Shown here one piece after another: positions 26,350 through 35,233 of a stretch of DNA of 64,000 nucleotides. The notes beneath the pieces were generated by a model. It was not told where the DNA came from and ran no database searches. It saw only the letters and a list, made by a program, of their open reading frames with translations. Source of the DNA: Anaerolineales bacterium (GTDB lineage Bacteria; Chloroflexota; Anaerolineae; Anaerolineales; Villigracilaceae); assembly GCA_014379595.1 (NCBI GenBank), contig JACMLM010000035.1, positions 124,001 through 188,000 of the forward strand, written 5' to 3'. Within the stretch, counting starts at the first letter, position 1; each line of letters begins with the position of its first letter. The position numbers and the translations under genes are program-made.

Positions 26350-28616
26350 TAAGGAAACGAATGAAAGTTTTACACTGGATAAATTTTATTCTGATACTGG
26401 CTTTTCTCTCGGGATGCAGTGGTGGCGGAATTGGAGGTAATGGGATTGGCGATATTTTTGCTACATCCACACCACTTCCTCCTCCTGTGGTCACAATAAT
26501 CTCTCCACCCAATGCAGAGGCAGCAGTTACAGAATTTTTCAATGCTTTACAAAAAGATGATTATGAAACGATGTATATCATGCTGGCGAAATCCAGTAGA
26601 GATGCGATCACATTGGAAGATTTTTCAAAACGTTGGAATACCACACTAAATGAAATGAGTGCAGCCAGTATTGAACATGCGATCATTTCATCGCAGGTCA
26701 GCCCAAATAGTGCTGAAGTTGGATACAGCATCACTTACAAAACCGTATTGGCAGGCGATATTCAACGGAACATCGTCATGCGGCTTGCTAATGAAGAGGG
26801 TGCATGGAAAGTACTATGGGATGACGGGGTTATCCTGCCCGAGCTTGTTGGCGGCAACGCGCTTGCCATGGAATATAGCATTCCCGCGCGCGGCGACATT
26901 TATGCCCGTGAGGGTGAGCCCATTGTCTCCCAGTCAGATGCGTTTGCTTTTGGTATTCAAACCGATCAAATTGATATTGATATGATAGGTGCACTAACCG
27001 GCGAACTTGGAAGACTATGCGGTTACGACCCTGAATTCATTCAAGACCAAATCGATGCATATGGACCCGGCTATTACATACCAATGTGTGAGGGTACACG
27101 CACTGAAGCTCAACGTTTACTTTCGATAAGCCCCGGCGGACTGGTGGCTGCTGAATATCCGTCTCGTTACTATGCTCAAACTGGTCTTGCCCCTCAAGCA
27201 GTTGGATATACACTTTCTATTGATACTGAAGACTACGATGAATATCGCCGCCTTGGCTATAATGGAAGCGAAAAAGTTGGCAAGATCGGTATCGAGTTAT
27301 GGGCAGAAGAGTATCTCTCCGGGAAGCATGGTGGCATCTTGCGCGTTATCGGCCCGGGTGGGGAGATCATTTCCACACTTGGGCAAACCAATCCACAAGC
27401 TGCAGATTCAGTATATTTGACCATTGATGAAAACATGCAAAAGTATGCTCAGCAAGCCATTGAATATTTCCGTGGCGCGGTAGTAGTGATGGAAGTGGAT
27501 ACGGGGCGTATTATTGCCATGGCATCTGCCCCGGATTTTGACCCCAATTATTTTGAACCAGACAATCCAAACAATATAGGGCTTGGAGATATGGTGAACA
27601 ATCCGAATCAGCCAACTTTCAACCGCGCTGCACAAGGGCAATATCCGCTTGGCTCAGTGTTCAAAATCATTACTTTTTCTGCGGCGCTGGAAAGCGGAGC
27701 TTGGATTAAAGATACACCTTACGATTGTCAATATGAATTCACAGAATTACCACCTCCGCTTGTTCTTTATGACTGGACCTACCAGCACTGTCAGGACGCC
27801 ATTGCAGTGGGAGAGGCATGCAATGCTTCTGATGAAATCCCATCCGGGCTGCTCACTCTGCAGGAAGGTTTAATGCGTTCGTGCAATCCATATTTCTGGG
27901 ACATTGGCTGGGATTTATTTACAAATTTGAATCGCGGCTCTGATATTGCCAATATGGCGCGCAATTTTGGGCTTGGTTCTCTTACCGGAATCGAGCAGAT
28001 AGAAGAATCTGCCGGACAAATTCTTGACCCAACCACTGAGATAGATGCTGTAAATCAAGCTATCGGTCAGGGCGATGTACAAGTGACTCCTCTGCAAGTG
28101 GCAACATTTATGGCTGCCATCGCAAATGGCGGCACCTTATACAGGCCACAGATCGTTGAGGAGATCAAGCCGGTAGATGGCGACTCATTGCTTGTGTTTA
28201 AACCTGAGGCGCGTGGCACACTTCCTTTAAGAACAGAAAATTTAGATATTCTCCGTGAAGCCCTTTTAATGGTGACACAAAATTCCAGAGGCACAGCTGC
28301 ATTTAATTTACGCGGTTTGCAATTTGACGTAGCTGGTAAAACAGGAACTGCTGAATCAGGCAATGGCCGATCACACGCGTGGTTTGCAGGTTATACATTG
28401 AACGAAGCAAATACAGATGTGCCTGATATTGCCATTGCAGTGATCGTTGAAAACGGCGGTGAAGGCTCGGAATATGCAGTGCCAATTTTCAGAGCTATGG
28501 TTGAAACGTATTATTACGGCAGCCCGCAAAGAATCTTTTATGAATTTGGCCCGATCGGCCAGCCGCCATATACCCCCACGCCTTTCGGTCAGAATCCAGA
28601 TAATGATGAAGAATAG
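26346..28616 (+). CDS. Penicillin-binding protein (class B transpeptidase), lipoprotein
   Basis: A 756-residue peptidoglycan transpeptidase. The signal ends at a lipobox, LAFLSGCSGG. An NTF2-like MecA_N domain (about 55-170), a PBP-dimer domain (about 175-350) and the transpeptidase domain follow. The catalytic serine is in YPLGSVFKII (about residue 437), the SxN-type motif in RSCNPYF (about 512) and the KTG box in VAGKTGTAES (about 664). An alternative start at 26361 has a better ribosome-binding site (AAGGA). It is coupled to maf. The MecA_N domain is shared with low-affinity PBPs such as PBP2a, but resistance cannot be inferred. Confidence 0.92.
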   Translation: MIRKRMKVLHWINFILILAFLSGCSGGGIGGNGIGDIFATSTPLPPPVVTIISPPNAEAAVTEFFNALQKDDYETMYIMLAKSSRDAITLEDFSKRWNTTLNEMSAASIEHAIISSQVSPNSAEVGYSITYKTVLAGDIQRNIVMRLANEEGAWKVLWDDGVILPELVGGNALAMEYSIPARGDIYAREGEPIVSQSDAFAFGIQTDQIDIDMIGALTGELGRLCGYDPEFIQDQIDAYGPGYYIPMCEGTRTEAQRLLSISPGGLVAAEYPSRYYAQTGLAPQAVGYTLSIDTEDYDEYRRLGYNGSEKVGKIGIELWAEEYLSGKHGGILRVIGPGGEIISTLGQTNPQAADSVYLTIDENMQKYAQQAIEYFRGAVVVMEVDTGRIIAMASAPDFDPNYFEPDNPNNIGLGDMVNNPNQPTFNRAAQGQYPLGSVFKIITFSAALESGAWIKDTPYDCQYEFTELPPPLVLYDWTYQHCQDAIAVGEACNASDEIPSGLLTLQEGLMRSCNPYFWDIGWDLFTNLNRGSDIANMARNFGLGSLTGIEQIEESAGQILDPTTEIDAVNQAIGQGDVQVTPLQVATFMAAIANGGTLYRPQIVEEIKPVDGDSLLVFKPEARGTLPLRTENLDILREALLMVTQNSRGTAAFNLRGLQFDVAGKTGTAESGNGRSHAWFAGYTLNEANTDVPDIAIAVIVENGGEGSEYAVPIFRAMVETYYYGSPQRIFYEFGPIGQPPYTPTPFGQNPDNDEE

Positions 28617-28624
28617 TATTATCC

Positions 28625-28717
28625 GTCATTGCGAGGAGAGTGTTTTTCCCGACGAAGCAATCCCCAACTGTGATGGAGATTGCTTCGGACAAAAACAAGA
28701 GCACTCCTCGCAATGAC
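28625..28717. repeat. MITE-like palindromic element, TCATTGCGAG ends, copy 1
   Basis: Perfect 14-bp terminal inverted repeats GTCATTGCGAGGAG / CTCCTCGCAATGAC and an inner stem CGAAGCAATC / GATTGCTTCG. Total length 93 nt. The right end supplies ATG (28713-28715), the start of rsgA. A related 97-nt copy is at 36991-37087. No ORF is inside. Such TCATTGCGAG elements recur in several bacterial phyla. Confidence 0.9.
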
Positions 28718-29612
28718 AAATAAACGTGGTTTGATCGTTAAGGCCCAATCTGGTTTCTTTACAGCAGAGACCGGTGAGGGCCTTGTCATTTGTCAATTGA
28801 GGGGCAAGTTAAAACAAGGCCGGGCGGTGGGTGATATTGCTGCATTGGGCGATTATGTGCAACTCGTGATTCAACCTGATGGTTCCGGGGTGATAGAGAA
28901 TGTTGAAGAGCGCAAGCAGGCTATCGTCAGGCTTGACCCGCGGCCTCAGGGTATATATCAGCAAGTTTTGCTGGCAAATGCCGATCAGGCTGTGTTTGTC
29001 TTCGCGTGTGCAAATCCGAATCCAAAATTAAGAATGTTGGATCGTTTTCTTGTTGTGACTGAAAAACAAAAAATCCCTGCTGTGATCATTGCAAACAAAA
29101 TTGACCTTGTGGAAAATGCACAGGAACTTTTTAAAGTGTATGAAGAAATTGGGTATCGCGTAATTTACACATCCACAAAAACGCGTGTTGGGCTGGATGA
29201 ATTAAAAGCACAATTGCAAAATAAAGTGAGTGCATTGGCTGGGCCAAGTGGTGTTGGAAAATCCAGCTTGCTGAATGAGATTCAACCCGGGCTTGGGCTT
29301 GCGGTTAATGAAATTAGTACAGCCATGAAAAAAGGACGCCACACAACAGTGACGCGCCAGATGTTTGCGCTCGATGGCGGCGGATATGTGGCGGATACAC
29401 CCGGCTGGAAAAGCCTCGCATTGTGGGATACATCAGCCGAAGAGATGGATGCATATTTTCCCGAACTGCGTGATCTTGTTCCGCAATGTCAGTTCAGTGA
29501 TTGCTCACATAAACATGAGCCAGGTTGTGCAGTGCTTGCTGCATTGAAAGCAGGTACGGTTCGCGCTGAAAGATACGATTCTTATTTAAGATTGCGTGCA
29601 GGGCAGGAGTGA
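28713..29612 (+). CDS. rsgA: Ribosome small-subunit GTPase RsgA
   Basis: A 299-residue circularly permuted GTPase that helps mature the 30S subunit. An OB fold comes first (about 1-65). The G-motifs run G4 (IANKIDLV, about 117-124), G1 (AGPSGVGKSSLLN, about 180-192) and G3 (DTPGWKS). The zinc-binding C-terminal domain reads PQCQFSDCSHKHEPGCAV. The true start is set at 28713, the earliest ATG giving the conserved TNKRGLIVKAQSG; a longer frame from 28680 would begin inside the repeat. No Shine-Dalgarno is visible before it. Confidence 0.95.
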   Translation: MTNKRGLIVKAQSGFFTAETGEGLVICQLRGKLKQGRAVGDIAALGDYVQLVIQPDGSGVIENVEERKQAIVRLDPRPQGIYQQVLLANADQAVFVFACANPNPKLRMLDRFLVVTEKQKIPAVIIANKIDLVENAQELFKVYEEIGYRVIYTSTKTRVGLDELKAQLQNKVSALAGPSGVGKSSLLNEIQPGLGLAVNEISTAMKKGRHTTVTRQMFALDGGGYVADTPGWKSLALWDTSAEEMDAYFPELRDLVPQCQFSDCSHKHEPGCAVLAALKAGTVRAERYDSYLRLRAGQE

Positions 29613-29613
29613 C

Positions 29614-29648
29614 ATTTGCGATTTACGATTGTTGATTTATGATTGGGG
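29614..29648. repeat. Five-unit heptanucleotide array before holB
   Basis: Units ATTTGCG, ATTTACG, ATTGTTG, ATTTATG, ATTGGGG on the plus strand; the ATT start is constant and the rest varies. It fills the space between rsgA and holB and ends beside the holB start. Unlike the valS, leader and pyrB arrays it has only one orientation. Confidence 0.7.
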
Positions 29649-29651
29649 AAA

Positions 29652-30662
29652 ATGGATCACTGGAAAATTATGATGACAAATAATTGGAATATGCTCGGAC
29701 ACGAATGGGCCGTGGACATGCTTCATCAACATGCAGCACGCGGTGATGTTCGTCACGCGTATCTTTTTTGCGGACCTCCCGGCCTGGGCCGCCGGACTTT
29801 GGCATTGCGCCTTGCTCAGGCATTGAACTGCACGCAACCTATATCAGCAGGCATACCATGTGGACAATGTCGTGATTGCAAACAAATCGAAAGAATGCAG
29901 CATCCTGACATGAACTTGATCCAGGCTGAAACCGAAGGTGGGACTCTCAAGGTGGATCAGGTGCGCGAAGTACAACGGTCATTATCGCTGAAACCATACC
30001 AAGCAAAATATCGTGTGGCTTTATTTTTGAGATTTCAAGAAGCCAATGACAACGCCGCCAATGCTTTGTTAAAGACTCTCGAAGAAGCACCTGCACACGC
30101 GATCCTTTTGTTAACTGCTGATAACCCCGAACAACTTCTGCCAACAATTGTGTCGCGCTGTGAAATATTACGGTTACGTCCGTTACCTGTTTCTATCATC
30201 GAAACGGACCTATTGGAACGCGGCGTGGAAGAAGAACGTGCTCGTTTAATAAGTCACATTTCAGGTGGACGCCCCGGTTACGCACGTAAACTGATTGACG
30301 ATATTACTTTGCTTGAGAAACGCGAAGAACGTTTGGATGATCTGCAAACTTTGTTACCCGCGCTGCGCGTGGAAAAATTCTCTTATGCAGATAAACTCTC
30401 AAAAGATAAAGATGGCATGCGACAAACGATATTGATCTGGCTTTCGTACTGGCGAGATGTGATGTTACGCGTAGCCCAAGCGGACACTCCGCTCATCAAC
30501 ATTGACCGTAATATGGAAATTGAATTTCTCGCAAGCCGTTTGGACTTATCCACTGTGCGGCATGTGGTCAGCGAGCTTGAGTCTGCGTTGGAAAAGATGG
30601 AAAGAAATGTAAATTCGCGTCTATTGGCTGAAGTCTTATTGTTGGATTGGCCTAAAATTTAG
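29652..30662 (+). CDS. holB: DNA polymerase III delta' subunit
   Basis: About 336 residues; clamp-loader AAA+ subunit delta'. The P-loop has Arg for the usual Lys (GPPGLGRRTL), typical of the non-hydrolysing delta' subunit. A zinc module CGQCRDCKQIERMQHPD follows, and the SRC sensor is present (VSRCEILRLRPL). The ATG at 29652 is preferred over an in-frame TTG at 29643; an ATG at 29670 is also possible. The gene starts immediately after a heptamer repeat. It forms a close cluster with DUF2277 and the hydrolase. Confidence 0.9.
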   Translation: MDHWKIMMTNNWNMLGHEWAVDMLHQHAARGDVRHAYLFCGPPGLGRRTLALRLAQALNCTQPISAGIPCGQCRDCKQIERMQHPDMNLIQAETEGGTLKVDQVREVQRSLSLKPYQAKYRVALFLRFQEANDNAANALLKTLEEAPAHAILLLTADNPEQLLPTIVSRCEILRLRPLPVSIIETDLLERGVEEERARLISHISGGRPGYARKLIDDITLLEKREERLDDLQTLLPALRVEKFSYADKLSKDKDGMRQTILIWLSYWRDVMLRVAQADTPLINIDRNMEIEFLASRLDLSTVRHVVSELESALEKMERNVNSRLLAEVLLLDWPKI

Positions 30663-30671
30663 GAGGTAGTT

Positions 30672-30884
30672 ATGTGCAGAAGTATTAAACCCTTGCGTTT
30701 ACCAGATCGACCCGCCACAGAGCAGGAAATTCAGGAAGCGGCGTTGCAATATGTGAGGAAGGTCAGTGGGTATCGAAAGCCTTCAAAAGCAAATGAAGAA
30801 GCATTTAATAAGGCAATCAATGAAATAACCGAAGCCACGAGGAGTATGTTGAAGAATTTAAACTTAAAGGTAACCGAATTATGA
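30672..30884 (+). CDS. DUF2277 family protein
   Basis: A 70-residue protein beginning MCRSIKPLRLPDRPATEQEI, the signature of DUF2277, a small cytoplasmic family of unknown function found in several bacterial phyla. It is largely helical, with conserved Cys-Arg near the N-terminus. AGGAGG lies 5 nt before the ATG. Its stop overlaps the start of the next gene by 4 nt (ATGA), suggesting coupling to the alpha/beta hydrolase. Confidence 0.9.
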   Translation: MCRSIKPLRLPDRPATEQEIQEAALQYVRKVSGYRKPSKANEEAFNKAINEITEATRSMLKNLNLKVTEL

Positions 30885-31681
30885 AAACTGGATTTGCCGA
30901 AATAAATAATACAAAAATTTATTACGAAATTGACGGTCAGGGATTTCCACTTGTACTCGTCCATGCCGGTATCGCCGATAGCAGGATGTGGAATGATCAG
31001 TTCAATGTCTTTGCCAAACAATATCAAACGATACGATATGACAGACGCGGATTTGGAAAAACAAAAATGATTGACGGGGATTTTTCACATCATTCTGATT
31101 TATATGAGTTGTTAAAATTTCTTGATATCAAACAGGCGATTCTTATCGGCTGCTCACAAGGTTCAAAAACAATTATAGACTTTACCCTCGAATATCCAGA
31201 AATGACAAAGGCCCTCATTCCGACTGCCCCGGCGCTTGGTGGTTTTATTTTTAATGGAGAGCCGCCAAAACAGGAAGAACAACTTGATCAGGCCGAACAA
31301 GCAGGCGACCTTGACCGCGTTAATGAACTCGAACTACAAATCTGGGTGGATGGGCCGCATCGCACACCTGAGCAGGTCAACTCAAAAGTACGTGAACTTG
31401 CATACAATATGAATCGCATTGCTCTGAGGACTCCTCAAGACCTTGGGAATGAAATTCCACTCGAACCTGCGGCAGTGAATCGGCTTTCAGAAATCAAAGT
31501 CCCTGCACTGGTTATCGTAGGCGATCAGGATACACCGAGGACTATTGCAGGGGCTGATTTCATTGCAAATAACACTCCCAATGCGAAAAAAGTAATCATG
31601 AATGGTGTAGCTCACCTTCCAAATATGGAGCAGCCCGAAGAATTCAATGAATATGTGCTTTCATTTTTAAAGCATTTGTAA
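30881..31681 (+). CDS. Alpha/beta-fold hydrolase
   Basis: A 266-residue serine hydrolase. The nucleophile is in LIGCSQGSKTI (about residue 90); DRRGFGKT marks the strand before it; the acid is probably in VIVGDQDTPRT and the histidine in GVAHLPNME. Family members split esters, lactones or haloalkanes, so the substrate is not inferable. It is translationally coupled to DUF2277 and cytoplasmic by lack of a signal. Confidence 0.88.
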   Translation: MKTGFAEINNTKIYYEIDGQGFPLVLVHAGIADSRMWNDQFNVFAKQYQTIRYDRRGFGKTKMIDGDFSHHSDLYELLKFLDIKQAILIGCSQGSKTIIDFTLEYPEMTKALIPTAPALGGFIFNGEPPKQEEQLDQAEQAGDLDRVNELELQIWVDGPHRTPEQVNSKVRELAYNMNRIALRTPQDLGNEIPLEPAAVNRLSEIKVPALVIVGDQDTPRTIAGADFIANNTPNAKKVIMNGVAHLPNMEQPEEFNEYVLSFLKHL

Positions 31682-31743
31682 TATAGTTACTAAGACAATG
31701 ATGAATATTTAGAAGAAATTAACATCAAACAAAATAGGGAAAG

Positions 31744-31752
31744 TGCTATACT
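31744..31752 (+). promoter_or_regulatory. Extended -10 promoter for the ATPase/TOPRIM gene
   Basis: TGC directly before TATACT, an extended -10 element in an A+T-rich 116-nt spacer. The start would be near 31759, with a leader carrying the AGAGGG ribosome-binding site. No convincing -35 hexamer; the gene probably has its own transcript. Confidence 0.45.
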
Positions 31753-31797
31753 TAAATATAAGTAGATGTGGGCTCTAATAAAAGAAAGAGGGTATCA

Positions 31798-33915
31798 ATG
31801 AGATTTCAAACAGTTGAAATTGAAAACTATCGTGCAATTTCTTCCGTAAAACTGGAAAACTTGGGGGATATGGTCATAATTGCCGGGCCAAACGGTTGCG
31901 GAAAATCTTGTGTTTTTGATGCTATCCGTTTGCTTAAATCTGTATATGGTGGATATCAGCCAAATGAATGGCATCAATTTTTTGGAGAATTTCAAATCCA
32001 AATTGGACAAAAACCAGAGGAATTACTAACAATTTTTCAAGATAAAACAAAGCCATTAAAAATAAGTGCTGAAATTATTATTTCCAATGAAGAAAAACAG
32101 TACTTACTAAATGAGGGAATGAATCTCTTGCGAGATCAAATATGGAAAGAAATAGCTCCTGAACTTGCTGGATGGAAATATATTGGTATTTCACCATTAG
32201 CAACACAACATCGCATTCATGCGGCAGATGTTGAAAGTAGAACGATACTAGAATGGGGGCCGCTAAGAGAAGAGTTGCGTAACAATAAAACACATTGGGG
32301 CACTGTAAACATTTCAACTACAGGTCAAGCTTCAGCAACACCTTCCCCAATTCTTGAGTTAATTTTCAGTATATATGACCCGCAAAATATTGGTATAGTT
32401 GATTATCATGGAGCTACTAGAAATTACGCACGAGAACAAGTAGGTGGGATAAACCTTAATATCGAGCCTGCACAAGATAAAATGCGCCAACATGCTTTAT
32501 ATAATTACGCCAATAAATACGCTAACCTTAAAACACAAATGGCATCTGGTTATGTGCGAAATCTTCTTGTTAGCCAAACTGGCGGTCAAGTCTCCGCAAA
32601 TGACAATTTAACAGAAACTTTAAAAGAGCTATTTCAAACTTTCTTTCCAGGTAAAGAATTTCTTGGTCCACAACCTACTAATGATGGTCGTCTTTTATTT
32701 CCAGTAAGGACTCGAAATGGCAGCACTCACGATATAGATGAGCTTAGTTCAGGTGAAAAAGAAGTTTTATATGGTTACTTAAGACTTAGAAATACCGCCC
32801 CTAAAAATTCTGTTGTATTAATTGATGAACCAGAGCTTCATCTTAATCCTAGATTGATTCATGGATTAGCAGGTTTTTATCATAGAAACCTTGGCAAATT
32901 ACTAGGAAATCAAATATGGCTAGTTACACACTCCGATACCTTGATTAGAGAAGCTGTTGGCCACGAAAACTTTTCTGTTTTCCATATGCAACCACCAGAC
33001 TTACTTGATGGCAAAAGTCAAGTATCTGAGGTCAAAGTTGCTGAAGATATTGAAAGAATTGTTATAGAGTTAGTGGGAGATTTAGCCGCTTATAGACCAG
33101 AGGCAAAGATAGTAATCTTTGAAGGCGGAGGGGATAGCCAATTCGATGTTTGGATGGTTAATACGCTTTTTCCTCGTTTCAGTACAGCAGTTAATTCCAT
33201 TTCGGGTGGAAACAAAGTCCGTGTGCAAAATTTATATGAATTACTTGAACAAACGCGTATAGAAGCTCAAGTACCTGCACGTTTTTTCGCAATAACAGAT
33301 CGCGATAGTGAAATAAAGACTAATGATCAGAAGAATACTTACAATTGGGACGTGTATCACATAGAAAATTATCTTCTAGAACCAGACTATATACTTCGTG
33401 TCATCAATGATGTGCGAGCAACAAAAACCAACTTAAGAAATCTAAAAGATGTAGAAATCGCACTACACGCTTGTGCTGAGGAAACAGTTAATGGGTTAAT
33501 AGAAAGACAAATAAGGTATTTTATAAATGGAAGGTTGCTAAAGGCTTTAGACCTTGGTATTGACCCAAACTCAAAAAATATATCAGAAGCATTTCAAGAT
33601 GCAATTGAAAGGTCAAAGCAAAAGTTTATTGAAATCTCAACAGATTTTATTAAATCAAAATCTGTTGAAGTTTTTGAGCAGAAAATTAGAGATGAGGTTA
33701 AAGAATCTTTAGCTTCCGATAAATGGAAAGCTGAATTAAGAGGCAGGGATATTCTTAAGCGGTTCGTGAGCCAGCATGGTAATGGAATGCGCTACGAACA
33801 AATGCGAGATTTAATAGTCGCGCGAATGAAAGATGATCAATTTGAACCGACTGGAATGAAAAAAATTCTCGAGAAAATTATAGACAATGTCTCTGTTCAT
33901 AAATCTGATCCCTAG
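31798..33915 (+). CDS. ABC-type ATPase fused to TOPRIM (OLD/PARIS-like)
   Basis: A 705-residue protein. N-terminal half: an SMC/RecF-like ABC ATPase with Walker A IAGPNGCGKS (about 29-38), ABC signature LSSGEK (about 316) and Walker B VVLIDEPELHLNP (about 339). C-terminal half: a TOPRIM-like nuclease with VIFEGGGDSQFD (Glu about 441) and AITDRDSE (Asp pair about 501-503), then YHIENYLLEP as in DUF4435 proteins. This combination is seen in OLD-family nucleases and fused AriA-AriB (PARIS) defence proteins. ATG 31798 is preferred over GTG 31768 because GAGG is 7 nt before it. Composition is more A+T-rich than its neighbours. Confidence 0.8.
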   Translation: MRFQTVEIENYRAISSVKLENLGDMVIIAGPNGCGKSCVFDAIRLLKSVYGGYQPNEWHQFFGEFQIQIGQKPEELLTIFQDKTKPLKISAEIIISNEEKQYLLNEGMNLLRDQIWKEIAPELAGWKYIGISPLATQHRIHAADVESRTILEWGPLREELRNNKTHWGTVNISTTGQASATPSPILELIFSIYDPQNIGIVDYHGATRNYAREQVGGINLNIEPAQDKMRQHALYNYANKYANLKTQMASGYVRNLLVSQTGGQVSANDNLTETLKELFQTFFPGKEFLGPQPTNDGRLLFPVRTRNGSTHDIDELSSGEKEVLYGYLRLRNTAPKNSVVLIDEPELHLNPRLIHGLAGFYHRNLGKLLGNQIWLVTHSDTLIREAVGHENFSVFHMQPPDLLDGKSQVSEVKVAEDIERIVIELVGDLAAYRPEAKIVIFEGGGDSQFDVWMVNTLFPRFSTAVNSISGGNKVRVQNLYELLEQTRIEAQVPARFFAITDRDSEIKTNDQKNTYNWDVYHIENYLLEPDYILRVINDVRATKTNLRNLKDVEIALHACAEETVNGLIERQIRYFINGRLLKALDLGIDPNSKNISEAFQDAIERSKQKFIEISTDFIKSKSVEVFEQKIRDEVKESLASDKWKAELRGRDILKRFVSQHGNGMRYEQMRDLIVARMKDDQFEPTGMKKILEKIIDNVSVHKSDP

Positions 33916-34027
33916 ATATTGGCATTCATTACAATCTTAATTGGCGGATTAGGATTTACAAATCTTCCATGCAGTTCTACGGAACTTTAGAAATTTGGGC
34001 GGTGTATAGAATACGAAGGAGAAAGCT

Positions 34028-34636
34028 ATGAAAAATATAATACTCTTCGTATTCACTATCTTACTCTCAACACTTTTAGCTGGCTGCGGATCAAGTGCGA
34101 ATATTGAATCCCAGGGATTAAAAGACCTGGATAAATATCGTATGCCAACGGATGTGCCAGAAGCATCGTCACTAACAGAAACCGCTAAAACTCAAGAAGC
34201 ATCTTTGATACCGCCTGTAAGCTGCCCTGTCACAACCATGAGCATTTCATCTTTTGAGGCACCCAAGCCTTATTCACTTAACGCACCATGGACGGGAATA
34301 TTCTGGTTCGGTTCCGAAAATTTATGGACTGCGCTGCATGATGATGGAGTATGGTCAGGCTTGCCGCATAACCCAGATGGATATACACAGAAAATTATGT
34401 GGTGGAGCAGCCGCTACTCTTTGAAAGATGAACTTGAACCAGCTTTGGTTGTACTGGGTAAACGGTTGGATGGCGAAGCGCCGCCGCTGAAATTTTATGA
34501 AGCAACCAATGCTTTCGCAGATGATATCGGTGAAGCTATGCTCACCGGAGTAGACTTCCCCACTGCAGGCTGCTGGGAAGTCACCGGGCAATATAAAAAG
34601 ACTGGTTTATCATTTATAGTATGGATTACGCCATAA
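34028..34636 (+). CDS. Lipoprotein of unknown function
   Basis: A 202-residue exported protein with signal and lipobox (STLLAGCGSSANIES), then a Thr/Glu/Pro-rich linker (about 25-60) and a compact domain, APWTGIFWFGSENLWTALHDDGVWSG, ending with an immunoglobulin-like region FPTAGCWEVTGQYKKTGLSFIVWI. AAGGAGAAAGCT precedes the ATG. Similar small lipoproteins are common in Chloroflexota, but I recognise no named family. Confidence 0.68.
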   Translation: MKNIILFVFTILLSTLLAGCGSSANIESQGLKDLDKYRMPTDVPEASSLTETAKTQEASLIPPVSCPVTTMSISSFEAPKPYSLNAPWTGIFWFGSENLWTALHDDGVWSGLPHNPDGYTQKIMWWSSRYSLKDELEPALVVLGKRLDGEAPPLKFYEATNAFADDIGEAMLTGVDFPTAGCWEVTGQYKKTGLSFIVWITP

Positions 34637-34742
34637 AAGTCAGCTCTGTGATTTCAAAACAGGATAGAGCAAATATTATCCTGAATACTAAACAAGGTTT
34701 ATAATTAATAAATCGTTGTTTAGTGATCAGGAGAGAAGAGAC

Positions 34743-35156
34743 ATGACCATTTCAGTTTCACAGCAGCAGGGGCGTGTACCCGTTACAGTCATCAACATCG
34801 AAGGCCGCCTGGATGGACAAAACTATCAGGATTTGATCAACAAGGGCAGGGAACTCTATAGCGCGGGCACTCGCGATGTGCTACTTGACCTGACGAACTT
34901 ATCCTATATCAGCAGTGCGGGGATGGTTGCGTTTCATAATATTGCTTTGTTACTGCGCGGCGAAACACCTCCAAACCCTGAACAAGGTTGGAGTGCCTAT
35001 CGTTCTATGGGGCGCGGTGCGATTGAAGGCGGCTTAGAAGAACACTTCAAGCTTTTCAATCCACAGCCTGAGGTAAATCGCATATTAGACATGGTGGGAT
35101 TCAACACAATCTTCGAAATATTTACGGATATGGATCAGGCTATAAAGTCATTCTAG
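34743..35156 (+). CDS. STAS-domain anti-anti-sigma factor, second copy
   Basis: A 137-residue SpoIIAA-like protein. The phospho-acceptor motif reads LSYISSAGMVAF (about residues 52-63). An insert of about 25 residues (LRGETPPNPEQGWSAYRSMG) follows helix 2, a feature not found in classical RsbV. ATG 34743 is chosen over an in-frame TTG at 34716 because of GGAG 10 nt upstream. No partner kinase is adjacent. Confidence 0.85.
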   Translation: MTISVSQQQGRVPVTVINIEGRLDGQNYQDLINKGRELYSAGTRDVLLDLTNLSYISSAGMVAFHNIALLLRGETPPNPEQGWSAYRSMGRGAIEGGLEEHFKLFNPQPEVNRILDMVGFNTIFEIFTDMDQAIKSF

Positions 35157-35162
35157 AGCAAC

Positions 35163-35224
35163 AGGTGACAGTCACTTTGGATCATTCTTTCCCGAAATGA
35201 CTGGGGAACAAGTGACTGTCACCT
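35163..35224. repeat. Inverted repeat of GTGACxGTCAC units
   Basis: Perfect 15-bp arms AGGTGACAGTCACTT / AAGTGACTGTCACCT, 32 nt apart. Each arm is itself a near-palindrome (GTGAC-N-GTCAC). It sits between the convergent STAS and ABC-ATPase genes. It looks like a mobile short repeat (REP/BIME or transposase-end type). No transposase gene lies in the window. Confidence 0.85.
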
Positions 35225-35233
35225 TAAATCAAT

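Noticed and set aside
28680-28712. Longer RsgA start
   Set aside because: The extra residues derive from the repeat end; conserved RsgA sequence starts at the ATG at 28713.
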